DNA of 64,000 bases from Gordonia amarae NBRC 15530 (lineage in GTDB: Bacteria; Actinomycetota; Actinomycetes; Mycobacteriales; Mycobacteriaceae). The notes under the pieces were generated by a model. The model was not told the origin of the DNA. It was given only the letters and a program-made list of their open reading frames with translations, and did not search any database. Shown piece by piece: positions 50,577-58,367 of this stretch; position 1 is the stretch's first letter, and each line of letters begins with the position of its first letter. The position numbers were made by a program, and so were the translations under genes. The DNA lies in contig NZ_BAED01000071.1 in NCBI RefSeq assembly GCF_000241345.1, forward strand, positions 61,483-125,482, written 5' to 3'.

Positions 50577-51281
50577 TCAGCATTTTCCGTAGGTGACGAG
50601 GTACGGCAGGGTGCCGTGCATCGTCACGCCCGACCCTGTCCATTCGAACCACACGTCGACGCTGCCGGTCGGGTTGGCGCTGATGTCGCCGTCGTGTAGA
50701 TAGCGGTAGTTGACGTAGACGGCGGTGTCGGTGGTCTTGGTGACGGTCTGATATGCGGCGTTGCATTTGATGCCGGTGCCGAGGAACCTGCCGTTGTGGA
50801 ACAGCAGCAGCTGCATCGGCGACGACGCGGTGGCGCCTTGGGTGTCGAGCGAGGCGTAGCTCAGGGTGCGGCACGTGTTGTAGTTGGTGTTGCCGCCGAA
50901 CACCCACGGCACGTCTGTCTTGTAGCTGAGCGGGGGAGCGATCCGGTTGGCCGCGTCGGTGATCACCGCGGAGCCGTCCGTCGAGCAGTCGGTGTGTGAC
51001 GTCGGTGCCACCGGTTGGGCGCCTTCGTTGTCCTGTCCGTCGTTGTCCTGTCCGTCGTTGTTCTGTCCGTCGTTGTTCTGAGTGCCGTCGTTCTGGGTGC
51101 CGGAGTCCTGGTTGTCGCTGTCCTGGGTGTGCGTGTCCTGCGTCGTGGTCACTGTGACGGTGCTGGGTGTGGGCCGGCTTGCGGCGGTGTCGCCGGAGTC
51201 GCCCGTGCTGCAGGCACTCAGCAGCAGAAGACCCGCGATTCCCATGGGCGCGGCCAGGGAGACGAATGTGTTGCGCGGCAT
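50577..51281 (-). CDS. LppP/LprE-type lipoprotein
   Basis: A 234-residue lipoprotein. Signal peptide with lipobox LLSAC (Cys near residue 24), then a Thr/Ser/Gln/Asn/Asp-rich linker containing 15-bp DNA repeats, then a C-terminal domain with LLLFHNGRFLGTGIKC and VYVNYRYLHDGD that matches the LppP/LprE pattern as I recall it. Four cysteines may form disulphides. Role unknown; surface lipoprotein. ATG 51281 follows GAGGAG. It is oriented tail to tail with zapE, 9 bp apart. Confidence 0.85.
   Translation of the reverse strand: MPRNTFVSLAAPMGIAGLLLLSACSTGDSGDTAASRPTPSTVTVTTTQDTHTQDSDNQDSGTQNDGTQNNDGQNNDGQDNDGQDNEGAQPVAPTSHTDCSTDGSAVITDAANRIAPPLSYKTDVPWVFGGNTNYNTCRTLSYASLDTQGATASSPMQLLLFHNGRFLGTGIKCNAAYQTVTKTTDTAVYVNYRYLHDGDISANPTGSVDVWFEWTGSGVTMHGTLPYLVTYGKC
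51025..51084 (-). repeat. Four 15-bp tandem repeats in the lipoprotein linker
   Basis: TCGTTGTCCTGTCCG at 51025 and 51040 is exact; the copies at 51055 and 51070 diverge slightly. Read on the minus strand they encode Gln/Asn/Asp/Gly repeats in the linker after the lipidated N-terminus. Confidence 0.9.
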
Positions 51282-51453
51282 CGCCGCTCCTCTCGACGGA
51301 AAGATGCATAGGTCAGCTATGCATAGTGAGAATCGCAGGCGCGGCCACGCAATGTTAACGGTGTCGTTCACACGAGGGACGGATAGCCGTCGGAACGATG
51401 GGCTGCTCGTGAGGCGCGGGCTTCAGAGTTGTCGCCTGTCCGGCTGAGTCGGA

Positions 51454-52035
51454 CTACAGACGACGACTCAGCACGTAATCGTGTTCGACGTTCCCGTTGA
51501 GATCGAAGGTCTTCTCCCCGACGCGGGTGAACCCCATCTTGGTGTAGAACCGCTGGGCACGGTGATTGTGCTGGTTGACACCCAGCCAGGCGACGACGCT
51601 GCCGCGGTCTCGGGAGATACCGAGGGCGGTGGTCATGAGCGCCGCCGCGACGGCCGAGCCGTGATGGCCCGGCAGGACGTACATCTTGGAGATCTCCGAC
51701 GCCGGGCGTTCGGTGACCACCGCTGTGACGTCCGGGTTGGACGGTGGCGTGTGGTGAATGAGGCTGTATCCGATCACCTTGCGGTCCTCGCGTGCGACGA
51801 GCAGATCGGATTCGGGGTTCTGTATGTGCCGGACGAAGTTCGCGGGCTGGAAGTTGTTCGCGACGAAGGCGGCGATGTCGCCGTCGGTGCAGTGCGGGGG
51901 ACAGGCCAGGGGAAAGGTGATGGCCGCGACGTCGGCGACCTCCGCGGCCAGAGCGGTATCGGCCACGACGTCGATGACCGGCGCTGCCGGTGTCGGCCCA
52001 GTCGTTGCTGCTGTCTTGGACGGTCCTGCGTTCAT
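51454..52035 (-). CDS. GNAT-family acetyltransferase
   Basis: A 193-residue GNAT protein. The acetyl-CoA region is EISKMYVLPGHHGSAVAAAL, where the usual R/Q-x-x-G-x-G/A loop reads GHHGSA; WLGVNQHNHRAQRFYTKMGF is the typical last part. The substrate is unknown. Start ATG 52035 is chosen; the open frame continues to 52680 only because it runs through the tRNA cluster. It is a single gene downstream of the tRNA terminator. Confidence 0.85.
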   Translation of the reverse strand: MNAGPSKTAATTGPTPAAPVIDVVADTALAAEVADVAAITFPLACPPHCTDGDIAAFVANNFQPANFVRHIQNPESDLLVAREDRKVIGYSLIHHTPPSNPDVTAVVTERPASEISKMYVLPGHHGSAVAAALMTTALGISRDRGSVVAWLGVNQHNHRAQRFYTKMGFTRVGEKTFDLNGNVEHDYVLSRRL

Positions 52036-52156
52036 CTGTCCGGTGTTCCCTTCCTGCCTCGGTGTCCACGGTAACCGGCGCCGATGCGCTACAGCGGGCG
52101 GGATCGGCCAGTCCGCTCCCGTCGCCGGGGACACAGGTCTGGGAAACAGGGATAGG

Positions 52157-52196
52157 AAAACAGTGCAGGCCCGGCGGTGGGCCGGGCCTGCACTGT
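52157..52196 (-). terminator. Intrinsic terminator of the tRNA cluster
   Basis: A perfect 16-bp stem, ACAGTGCAGGCCCGGC (52160-52175) with its complement at 52181-52196 and a 5-nt loop. On the minus strand it is followed by TTTTCC. It lies just after the last tRNA-Val of the minus-strand cluster. Confidence 0.9.
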
Positions 52197-52205
52197 GGTC
52201 TTCGA

Positions 52206-52280
52206 TGGTGCGCAATACTGGGATTGAACCAGTGACCTCTTCCGTGTCAGGGAAGCGCTCTCCCACTGAGCTAATCGCGC
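52206..52280 (-). tRNA. tRNA-Val(GAC), copy 1
   Basis: Cloverleaf with acceptor GCGCGAT/ATTGCGC, anticodon GAC in CCCTGACACGG, T-arm GGTTCAATCC and an encoded CCA. Last gene of the duplicated Gly-Cys-Val cluster. Confidence 0.95.
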
Positions 52281-52316
52281 TCGTATGAAACTGTGCAGTC
52301 AGATGACTGTGAACGG

Positions 52317-52390
52317 TGGAGGTGGCGACGGGAATCGAACCCGTGTGGACGGTTTTGCAGACCGTTGCCTCACCACTCGGCCACGCCACC
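52317..52390 (-). tRNA. tRNA-Cys(GCA), copy 1
   Basis: Acceptor GGTGGCG/CGCCACC, anticodon GCA in GTCTGCAAAAC, T-arm GGTTCGATTCC, discriminator T and encoded CCA. Confidence 0.95.
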
Positions 52391-52405
52391 ATAGGCTGGC
52401 ATACG

Positions 52406-52478
52406 AGCGGATGACGGGATTCGAACCCGCGACCCTCACCTTGGCAAGGTGATGCGCTACCAGCTGCGCTACATCCGC
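52406..52478 (-). tRNA. tRNA-Gly(GCC), copy 1
   Basis: Acceptor GCGGATG/CATCCGC, anticodon GCC in CCTTGCCAAGG, T-arm GGGTTCGAATCCC. CCA is not encoded. Confidence 0.95.
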
Positions 52479-52523
52479 ATGTTAACCGGAACCTTCCCGT
52501 TGGCAGGGGGGTTTCGATCACCG

Positions 52524-52596
52524 TGCGCCGATACTGGGATTGAACCAGTGACCTCTTCCGTGTCAGGGAAGCGCTCTCCCACTGAGCTAATCGCGC
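52524..52596 (-). tRNA. tRNA-Val(GAC), copy 2, altered acceptor stem
   Basis: The D-, anticodon and T-arms are identical to copy 1, but the 3' acceptor strand reads ATCGGCGC instead of ATTGCGC: one extra base that must bulge or mispair. The CCA is also lost (CGG). It may be a decaying duplicate or may not be processed well. Confidence 0.7.
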
Positions 52597-52612
52597 GGGA
52601 CTTACATCTTTG

Positions 52613-52686
52613 TGGAGGTGGCGACGGGAATCGAACCCGTGTGCACGGCTTTGCAGGCCGTTGCCTAACCACTCGGCCACACCACC
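52613..52686 (-). tRNA. tRNA-Cys(GCA), copy 2
   Basis: Same structure as copy 1 with a G-T pair in the acceptor (GGTGGTG/CGCCACC), compensated changes in the anticodon stem and encoded CCA. Anticodon GCA. Confidence 0.95.
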
Positions 52687-52708
52687 ACTGCGGGCAGAAC
52701 CCGCTCCG

Positions 52709-52781
52709 AGCGGATGACGGGATTCGAACCCGCGACCCTCACCTTGGCAAGGTGATGCGCTACCAGCTGCGCTACATCCGC
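52709..52781 (-). tRNA. tRNA-Gly(GCC), copy 2
   Basis: Identical in its core to copy 1; acceptor GCGGATG/CATCCGC, anticodon GCC. First gene of the minus-strand cluster. CCA not encoded. Confidence 0.95.
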
Positions 52782-53006
52782 ATGCTCACGAGCGATCTTG
52801 TGGACCGTAGTGCCCGTGACGCGAGATGAAACATTAGTCAACGATGACTCACATGCCAAATCGCCTGGTCAGCGGCCTTTCGGCGATCATTCGCGAGGTC
52901 GGACAAGGTGGCCGGCACGTTTGTCGCTGGTCGCGGCCCGGATTTGGTGGTCGGCACACAAACGTGTAATCTTCTGCCTCGTGCAAGGCGCGAGAGCGTC
53001 GAACAC

Positions 53007-53081
53007 GGTCCCGTGGCTCAGTGGAAGAGCGTCCCGTTCACACCGGGGAGGTCGCTGGTTCGATCCCAGCCGGGACCACCA
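53007..53081 (+). tRNA. tRNA-Val(CAC)
   Basis: Acceptor GGTCCCG/CGGGACC, anticodon loop TTCACAC (CAC), T-arm GGTTCGATCCC, discriminator A and encoded CCA. It is on the opposite strand from the Gly-Cys-Val cluster and followed by an intrinsic terminator. Confidence 0.95.
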
Positions 53082-53092
53082 TCATCACAAAC

Positions 53093-53136
53093 ACGGACCG
53101 GTTCATCGTCAGCGATGCCGGTCCGTTCTCGTTTTC
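53093..53136 (+). terminator. Intrinsic terminator after tRNA-Val(CAC)
   Basis: ACGGACCGG (53093-53101) pairs with CCGGTCCGT (53118-53126), with an inner CATCG/CGATG stem and TCAG loop, then TCTCGTTTTC. A near-perfect 14-bp hairpin with a T-rich tail. Confidence 0.9.
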
Positions 53137-53170
53137 ATACGGGCAAGTCACCGGACCCGAGGGGATGTGC

Positions 53171-54091
53171 ATGGTCAGCAAAGGGTTCCGTCACGGGGTG
53201 GCCGCTGCCGCGGTCTGCCTGGCTACCGCGGTCGGGTCGGTTCCGGTAGGGGTCGCCGCGGCCGAGCCGAAGCCGACCGCGCCGGCATCGTCGGACGGCG
53301 GGCTGCGGCCCTGCGGGAAGAATCCGGCAGGATTGCAGAATCAGATCTACTTCGGCACCAAGGTCGTCGAGGCGCCGCGCACGTACGCGACCGATTTCCG
53401 GCGCCCGGACAACAAGGACTTCTGCAGCTACAACGTGGCGCGGGGGAATCTGCGGTACCGGCCGGACGGCCTCACGCTGGCGATCCCGCCGAACACCTCC
53501 GGCGCCAACAACGCCGAGATCCTCTCCCGTGTGGCCTTCCCCAAGGGCCGGCGCTCGACGGTCCGGGTCAACGCCGACCGCATCAAGGGGCTCAACGGCA
53601 CCGTCGGCTGGGGCGTGGCGACCCGGACACTCGAATACCCGCAACTGCAGGTCGCCTGGTTCTTCTATAACGACACCGATTCCGAACTCGGAAAGCTGAC
53701 CACCCAGCTCAAACCGATCGCCGAACATCTCGCCGGCGGCCTGCCCAAAGGCTTCTTCGCGATGGTCAAGACCGAGAACAACCTGATCCCGCGGGTGATG
53801 CCGCTGCCGATGAGCCTGCTCGACGGGACCCATGACTACGCGGTCACCGCGTCGCGGTCGGGAACCTTGTTCGCCGTCGACGGCAAGACCGTCGCCGACT
53901 TCGACATGGTTCTGTCCGACACTGTCCGCGTCATCGGCTACGACAAACCGGTTCCGCTGATCTTCCAGACCTGGGTCGACAGCAACTACTGGTTCCCGTA
54001 CCCGATCAAACAGCAGAACCCTGCCGGACACTCCTACCGGCTGGAACGGTTCGCCGAAGGCCCCGTCGCCTCGACGCCGACCCGGTTCTGA
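53171..54091 (+). CDS. Secreted protein, possible beta-sandwich (lectin/GH16-like) fold
   Basis: A 306-residue protein with a Sec signal peptide (RHGVAAAAVCLATAVGSVPVGVAAA). The mature part is rich in predicted strands and aromatic residues (LQVAWFFYNDTDSELGKL, LIFQTWVDSNYWFPYP, DGTHDYAVTASRSGTLFAVDG). The last stretch resembles the ligand face of ConA-like/GH16 sandwich domains, but I see no clear glycosidase catalytic motif, so the family is unproven. ATG 53171 follows GAGGGG; the open frame to 53021 runs through the tRNA and terminator and is not coding. Confidence 0.8.
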   Translation: MVSKGFRHGVAAAAVCLATAVGSVPVGVAAAEPKPTAPASSDGGLRPCGKNPAGLQNQIYFGTKVVEAPRTYATDFRRPDNKDFCSYNVARGNLRYRPDGLTLAIPPNTSGANNAEILSRVAFPKGRRSTVRVNADRIKGLNGTVGWGVATRTLEYPQLQVAWFFYNDTDSELGKLTTQLKPIAEHLAGGLPKGFFAMVKTENNLIPRVMPLPMSLLDGTHDYAVTASRSGTLFAVDGKTVADFDMVLSDTVRVIGYDKPVPLIFQTWVDSNYWFPYPIKQQNPAGHSYRLERFAEGPVASTPTRF

Positions 54092-54170
54092 CCTGCCGCG
54101 GGATTCGTTCTCCGCGTCCTGCGCGGCGCGGTAGCGTGAGGCGCCCGCCCCGCCATGAGGAGGAGATTCG

Positions 54171-55169
54171 ATGACCACCTACCGCGCACTCACCGCACAA
54201 CTCGACGGCGACAGCACCAGCGCCGTCGTTCAAGAGCGTGAACGCGCCGACCTGCAGCCTGGCGAGGTGCGGATCGCGGTCCGCTTCTCCGGGGTCAACT
54301 TCAAGGACGCCCTCGCCTTCGATCCACGCGGCGGCGTCGTCCGCAACTATCCGATCGTGCCCGGCATCGACGCCGCGGGTGTGGTGATCGATTCCGGCTC
54401 ACCCGATTTCGCCGCCGGCGACGAGGTGATCGCGCATGGCTACGACATCGGTACCGGCCGTGACGGCGGCTACGCCGAGGAACTCGTGGTGCCCGCAGAC
54501 CAGGTGGTCGCACTCGACGGGCTCGGCCTTCGGGAGGCCGCGGCCATCGGCACGGCGGGCTTCACCGCGGCGATGAGCGTCGCCGCGATTCTCGACTGGG
54601 GGGTGACGCCCGGGAGTGGGCCGGTCGTGGTGACCGGCGCCACCGGAGGTGTGGGGTCGACCAGCATCGACCTCCTCGCCGCGAAGGGCTTCGAGGTGGT
54701 GGCGTCGTCGGGCAAACCCGCCGCGGAGCCGCTGCTGCGTGAACTCGGTGCGGCCGAGGTGATTGGCCGGCTGCCCCTGGATCCCGACGCGAAACCGCGT
54801 CCGCTCGGCAAGAGCCGCTGGGCCGCGGCCGTCGACTGCGTCGGTGGCGCGGCGCTCGCCGATGTCCTGAGCACCACCGAGTACCGGGGCGTCGTCGCTG
54901 CCAGCGGACTGACCGGCGGCGCCGCCCTGAAGACGACGGTGATGCCGTTCATCCTGCGGGGCGTCGGACTGATCGGTATCGACTCCGTGCTGCTGCCGAT
55001 CAGCGAGCGCCGCGCGCTGTGGGCCCGCATCGCGGGCGATCTCAAGCCGGCTCATCTCGATCGGTTCACCGGCGACATCGGTGTCGGTGACATCCCGGAT
55101 GTCGTCACGGCACTGCGGAAGGGCGAGTTCACCGGACGGGCCGTCGTCGACCTGGGTTCGGGTTGGTAA
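54171..55169 (+). CDS. MDR-family NADPH oxidoreductase (YhdH/AcuI-like)
   Basis: A 332-residue zinc-independent medium-chain dehydrogenase/reductase. N-terminal GroES-like domain with VRFSGVNFKDALAF, then PIVPGIDAAGVV. The Rossmann NADPH motif is VVVTGATGGVGSTSIDLLA near residue 155, and C-terminal LIGIDSVLLPISERRALW is typical of the YhdH/AcuI group (acrylyl-CoA reductase). No zinc-ligand cysteines are seen. GAGGAGGAG lies 6 nt before the ATG. Possible role: reduction of acryloyl-CoA or quinone-like enones. Confidence 0.9.
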   Translation: MTTYRALTAQLDGDSTSAVVQERERADLQPGEVRIAVRFSGVNFKDALAFDPRGGVVRNYPIVPGIDAAGVVIDSGSPDFAAGDEVIAHGYDIGTGRDGGYAEELVVPADQVVALDGLGLREAAAIGTAGFTAAMSVAAILDWGVTPGSGPVVVTGATGGVGSTSIDLLAAKGFEVVASSGKPAAEPLLRELGAAEVIGRLPLDPDAKPRPLGKSRWAAAVDCVGGAALADVLSTTEYRGVVAASGLTGGAALKTTVMPFILRGVGLIGIDSVLLPISERRALWARIAGDLKPAHLDRFTGDIGVGDIPDVVTALRKGEFTGRAVVDLGSGW

Positions 55170-55271
55170 CCGCCGCAGTCTCACGGAATCAACCTCGCCA
55201 CAAGCTGATTCGACGGTGATGCCGGCTGTGGCCGCCGCGGCCCGAGGTCACAGGCTGTTGGGTTGGGCTGA

Positions 55272-55660
55272 GTGAACAGATACCTCCCGTGGGCCACCTG
55301 CGGTGTTCTCAGCCTCGTGGCGGCGATCGGTCTGTACTGGCGCCTCGTGTACGAACGCGACCGGTGGAACGCCGACGCGCTGGCGCGGCACTGCCACACC
55401 TGCCGGCCTTGCCTCCGACCGTGCTCTATTGCTCGACGGCAGCGGTGCTGGCGGTGCTGGCGGTGGCATTGTTCGCCTGCGGCCTGCGCGGGGCGTTGGT
55501 GGGGAGGGCGGTGGTGGCGGTGATCTCCGGTGTGCTTCTCTGTGCGCTGATGGTGATCGCGGTCCCGCTGGCGGCATTGTGTGTGTTGGAGGCGACGCAC
55601 CCACGGACCTCGATCAGTGACGGCACCGACGGCAGCGGGCTGCCCTGCCCGTCCGGCTGA
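55272..55660 (+). pseudogene. Small membrane protein gene split by an apparent frameshift
   Basis: From GTG 55272 the frame encodes a membrane helix and a coherent start (PWATCGVLSLVAAIGLYWRLVYERDRW), then loses coding character near 55400. The frame one base back (starting to look coding near 55410) then encodes two more helices (YCSTAAVLAVLAVALFACGL and VVAVISGVLLCALMVIAVPL) to the stop at 55660. Together they would give a ~130-residue three-helix protein. A one-base insertion or two-base deletion would join them. It may be a true frameshift, a sequence error, or (less likely) programmed. Family unknown. Confidence 0.5.
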
Positions 55661-55700
55661 TACGCCGCCGTCGCCGCGCCGCCACGGTAGCGTGAGCGCC

Positions 55701-56549
55701 ATGGCGGGGCGCGAACCTCAGACGATCATCATCACCGGCGCGGGCGACGGCATCGGTGCCGCGGCCGCGAAACAACTGGCCGAGCGTGGGGAGCGGGTGG
55801 TGGTGGTCGGCAGAAGCGCCGCCAAGACCGCGGCCGTGGCCGACAAGATCGGCGCACCGCATCACCTCGCCGACTTCGCCGAACTCGCGCAGGTGCGGGC
55901 ACTGGCCGACGAACTCCTCGAGGCGTATCCGAAGATCGATGTGCTCGCCAACAACGCCGGCGGCATCTTCCGCAGGGAAAGCACCGTCGACGGTTTCGAC
56001 AAGACGCTCCAGGTCAACCACCTGGCGCCGTTTCTGTTGACCAACCTGCTGCTGGACCGGCTCGCCGATGCAGGTGGCGCGAAGGTCATCGCCACCTCCA
56101 GCATCGGGGCGAGGCTGTTCGGTCACCTCGACGTCGACGATCTGAACAACGAACGTCGTTGGAGCGCCAACAAGTCCTACGGCGACGCCAAGCTGGCCAA
56201 CATCCTGTTCACCCGCGAACTGCACCGGCGCTATCACGACCGCGGTATCGCGGCGGTGTCCTTTCATCCCGGCAATGTGGCCACAGCCTTCGCCAACGAC
56301 ACCTCGTCGGTGCTGGCGCTGGTGTTCGGGAATCCGCTGACACGGTTGAGTCTGGACTCACCGGCCAAGGCCGGAGGCAAACTCGTCTGGCTCGCCGAGG
56401 GGACGCCGGGGCAGACGTGGAAATCCGGCGAGTTCTACGACAACAACAAGGTCTCGCCGCGCTGGAAGATGAACCGGCAATCCTTCGACGACAATCTCGC
56501 GGCACGCCTGTGGGAGCGAAGCGCCGTGATGACCGGCGTGGGCGGGTAG
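55701..56549 (+). CDS. Short-chain dehydrogenase/reductase
   Basis: A 282-residue SDR of the retinol-dehydrogenase/WWOX-like subgroup. Cofactor motif TGAGDGIGAAAA at residue 11, NNAGG near 88, Ser in ATSSIGARLFG and the catalytic pair in SYGDAKLANILF (Tyr-x3-Lys). The long C-terminal region after FHPGNVATAF is usual for this subgroup. The substrate is unknown. A TAGCGT box ends 7 nt before the ATG, indicating a leaderless start. Confidence 0.9.
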   Translation: MAGREPQTIIITGAGDGIGAAAAKQLAERGERVVVVGRSAAKTAAVADKIGAPHHLADFAELAQVRALADELLEAYPKIDVLANNAGGIFRRESTVDGFDKTLQVNHLAPFLLTNLLLDRLADAGGAKVIATSSIGARLFGHLDVDDLNNERRWSANKSYGDAKLANILFTRELHRRYHDRGIAAVSFHPGNVATAFANDTSSVLALVFGNPLTRLSLDSPAKAGGKLVWLAEGTPGQTWKSGEFYDNNKVSPRWKMNRQSFDDNLAARLWERSAVMTGVGG

Positions 56550-56645
56550 CGTCCGCGTCGTCGTTTGCTGTGGTAACAATCGCCGTAGGGCGGCGATAGT
56601 TCTCATAACGGGCGCCGGCCCGACGGCGTCCGCGAGGCATAGGAG

Positions 56646-57197
56646 ATGTTCACGGTGGCGACATCACTCAGGTCCCGGACCCTTGCGCTGCTCGCGGCGA
56701 TGGGCGCGGCACTCGCAGTCCCGGCCACCGCACACGCGGCGCCGACCGGGTCGTCCGCGGGTTTGCCTGCGCTCACGCTTCCGGTGATCACCAGCATCGA
56801 ATTGCCGCCCGTGAGTATCCCCGGCGGGTCGCTACGGCCCATCACCGTTGTCGCCCGCCCGGCGATGCGGACGCTGCAGTACCCGCCCCCGCCGCCCGCC
56901 GTGGAGTTCTCGGTGCCGAACCTGATGCCGCACGACACCTGGCTCGAAAGCCGGTACCTGCGGGTGACATGGCAGAACCTGCGCTCCGGCAAGGACGGCG
57001 CCGTCAACCTGAGGTACTGGCGAAAGGGTGGTCCGAAGTACCCCGGTATGGGTTCGAGCTACCCGGAAACGCTGCCGACGGCTGCCGTCGCCGCCACCGG
57101 CGCCGGACCGATCATCGCGCGCGTCGAGGTCCTGTGGCAGACCTACGGTTCGAAGACGCTGATCCCGGGTGTGATCGCACTGGATCTCCCGGCCTGA
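56646..57197 (+). CDS. Secreted protein of unknown function
   Basis: A 183-residue protein with a clear signal peptide (TLALLAAMGAALAVPATAHA, cleavage probably after AHA). The mature part is Pro/Leu/Val-rich (LPPVSIPGGSLRPITVV, PPPPPAVEF), then a globular end with MPHDTWLESRYLRVTWQNLR. I do not recognise the family; small secreted proteins of this type are common in the genus. GGAGATG near the start gives a usable site. Confidence 0.75.
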   Translation: MFTVATSLRSRTLALLAAMGAALAVPATAHAAPTGSSAGLPALTLPVITSIELPPVSIPGGSLRPITVVARPAMRTLQYPPPPPAVEFSVPNLMPHDTWLESRYLRVTWQNLRSGKDGAVNLRYWRKGGPKYPGMGSSYPETLPTAAVAATGAGPIIARVEVLWQTYGSKTLIPGVIALDLPA

Positions 57198-57240
57198 TCC
57201 ACCGGTCCGGCCGGGGGCGGGGGCCGCTAGGGTGATGGGC

Positions 57241-57681
57241 ATGCGATACCCCGACCGCGCCGCCGATGCCGGCGCCTGGCTTCTGGAAAACAGCCACCGT
57301 GCACTGCTGACGCTCAGCGGCGGCCGTTTCCCCAAGAACCTGCTCGGCATGAAGACCGTAGAACTGCACACCGTCGGCCGCAAGTCCGGCAAGCAGTACA
57401 CGACCCTGCTCACGACCCCGATCCACGACGCCTCCCGCGTCGTCCTCGTCGCGTCGAAGGGCGGGTCGAGCAAGGACCCCGACTGGTTCCGCAACGCTGT
57501 CGCCACCCCCGACATCACCGTCGTCGTTGACGGCGAACCCGTCCCGATGCGGGCCCGGGTGGCCACCGACGACGAACACGCCGAACTATGGCCGCAAGCG
57601 GTCAAGGTGTACAAGAGTTACGCCGACTACCAGGCCAACACCGACCGTAAGATCCCGATCTTGATCTGCGAGCGTCGGTAA
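57241..57681 (+). CDS. Deazaflavin (F420)-dependent nitroreductase family protein (Ddn-like)
   Basis: A 146-residue split-barrel flavin-type protein. LLGMKTVELHTVGRKSGKQYTT contains the GRKSG cofactor-contact motif, followed by VVLVASKGGSSKDPDWFRN (split over two strands) and PVPMRARVA, all hallmarks of the F420-dependent DUF385/Ddn group. Such enzymes reduce quinones or nitro compounds with F420H2. ATG 57241 lies 7 nt after TAGGGT, a leaderless start. It converges with the LysE exporter. Confidence 0.92.
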   Translation: MRYPDRAADAGAWLLENSHRALLTLSGGRFPKNLLGMKTVELHTVGRKSGKQYTTLLTTPIHDASRVVLVASKGGSSKDPDWFRNAVATPDITVVVDGEPVPMRARVATDDEHAELWPQAVKVYKSYADYQANTDRKIPILICERR

Positions 57682-57698
57682 CCGTACCCAGGTGGTTC

Positions 57699-58367
57699 CT
57701 ACCGGTGGGTGCCCGACACCGCGACGGAGATCCCGACTCCGATGATGCAGACACCCCCGGTGCGGCTGATGACCCTCATGCGGCCGGGGGATCGGGTGAA
57801 CCAGGCGCGGGCGCTTCCGGCGGCCACCGCCCATGCGGCGTCGGTGACGAGGCCGATTGTCACCGGTACCACACCCAGAACGAGCATCTGTAGCGGAGTG
57901 TGACCGGCTTCCGGTTCGACGAACTGGGGGAGAATTGCCGAGAACAGGACGAAGCCCTTGGGATTGGTGAACCCGACGACGGTGCCGACGCGGACCGCCG
58001 TGCCGAACGTCTCCGTTCTGTGCATCTCCAGCCCGCGCGTTTCGTTGCTGTCTCCCGCGTTGTCTCCGACATCGGGCGCGGCGGCGTGGCGGATTGCCTG
58101 GATGCCGAGGAAGAGAAGGTAGAACACGCCGGCCCACTTGACTGTCTGGAACAGCGCCTCGGATCGCTCGAGCAAGGGGCCGAGGCCGACCGCGATCACG
58201 GCGCAGGCGCTGTAACAGCCGATCGCGTTGCCGACGACGCTGCCGATGGCGCTGGTGCGGCCGTAGCTGAGGGCGCGGCCGACGATGAACAGAACCGACG
58301 GCCCGGGCACACAGATGAGCACGACACTCGCCAGGGCGATACCGACGGCCTGGTCGACGGAGATCAC
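57699..58367 (-). CDS. LysE/RhtB-family amino-acid exporter
   Basis: A 222-residue membrane protein with about six helices. CVPGPSVLFIVGRALSYGR after the first helix and GVFYLLFLGIQAIR are the family motifs; VGFTNPKGFVLFSAILPQFV is the conserved centre. An Asp/Asn-rich insert (DVGDNAGDSNETRG) sits in the cytoplasmic loop. Exported substrate unknown; the group moves homoserine, threonine or lysine. Confidence 0.92.
   Translation of the reverse strand: MISVDQAVGIALASVVLICVPGPSVLFIVGRALSYGRTSAIGSVVGNAIGCYSACAVIAVGLGPLLERSEALFQTVKWAGVFYLLFLGIQAIRHAAAPDVGDNAGDSNETRGLEMHRTETFGTAVRVGTVVGFTNPKGFVLFSAILPQFVEPEAGHTPLQMLVLGVVPVTIGLVTDAAWAVAAGSARAWFTRSPGRMRVISRTGGVCIIGVGISVAVSGTHR

Noticed and set aside
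51454..52680. Extension of the GNAT gene upstream through the tRNA cluster
   Set aside because: The upstream part only translates tRNA sequence; the tRNAs and the terminator at 52157-52196 lie in it.
52206..52781. Repeated blocks that could suggest a CRISPR array or other repeat element
   Set aside because: The repeats are whole tRNA genes in a duplicated cluster with normal cloverleaf folds.
53021..53170. Extension of the secreted protein through tRNA-Val(CAC) and its terminator
   Set aside because: The signal peptide begins at 53171 with a good ribosome binding site; the extension is tRNA sequence.
55303..55620. Third-frame Gly-rich open frame in the split membrane gene
   Set aside because: No hydrophobic segments or start signal; low-complexity Gly/Ala typical of a shadow frame.
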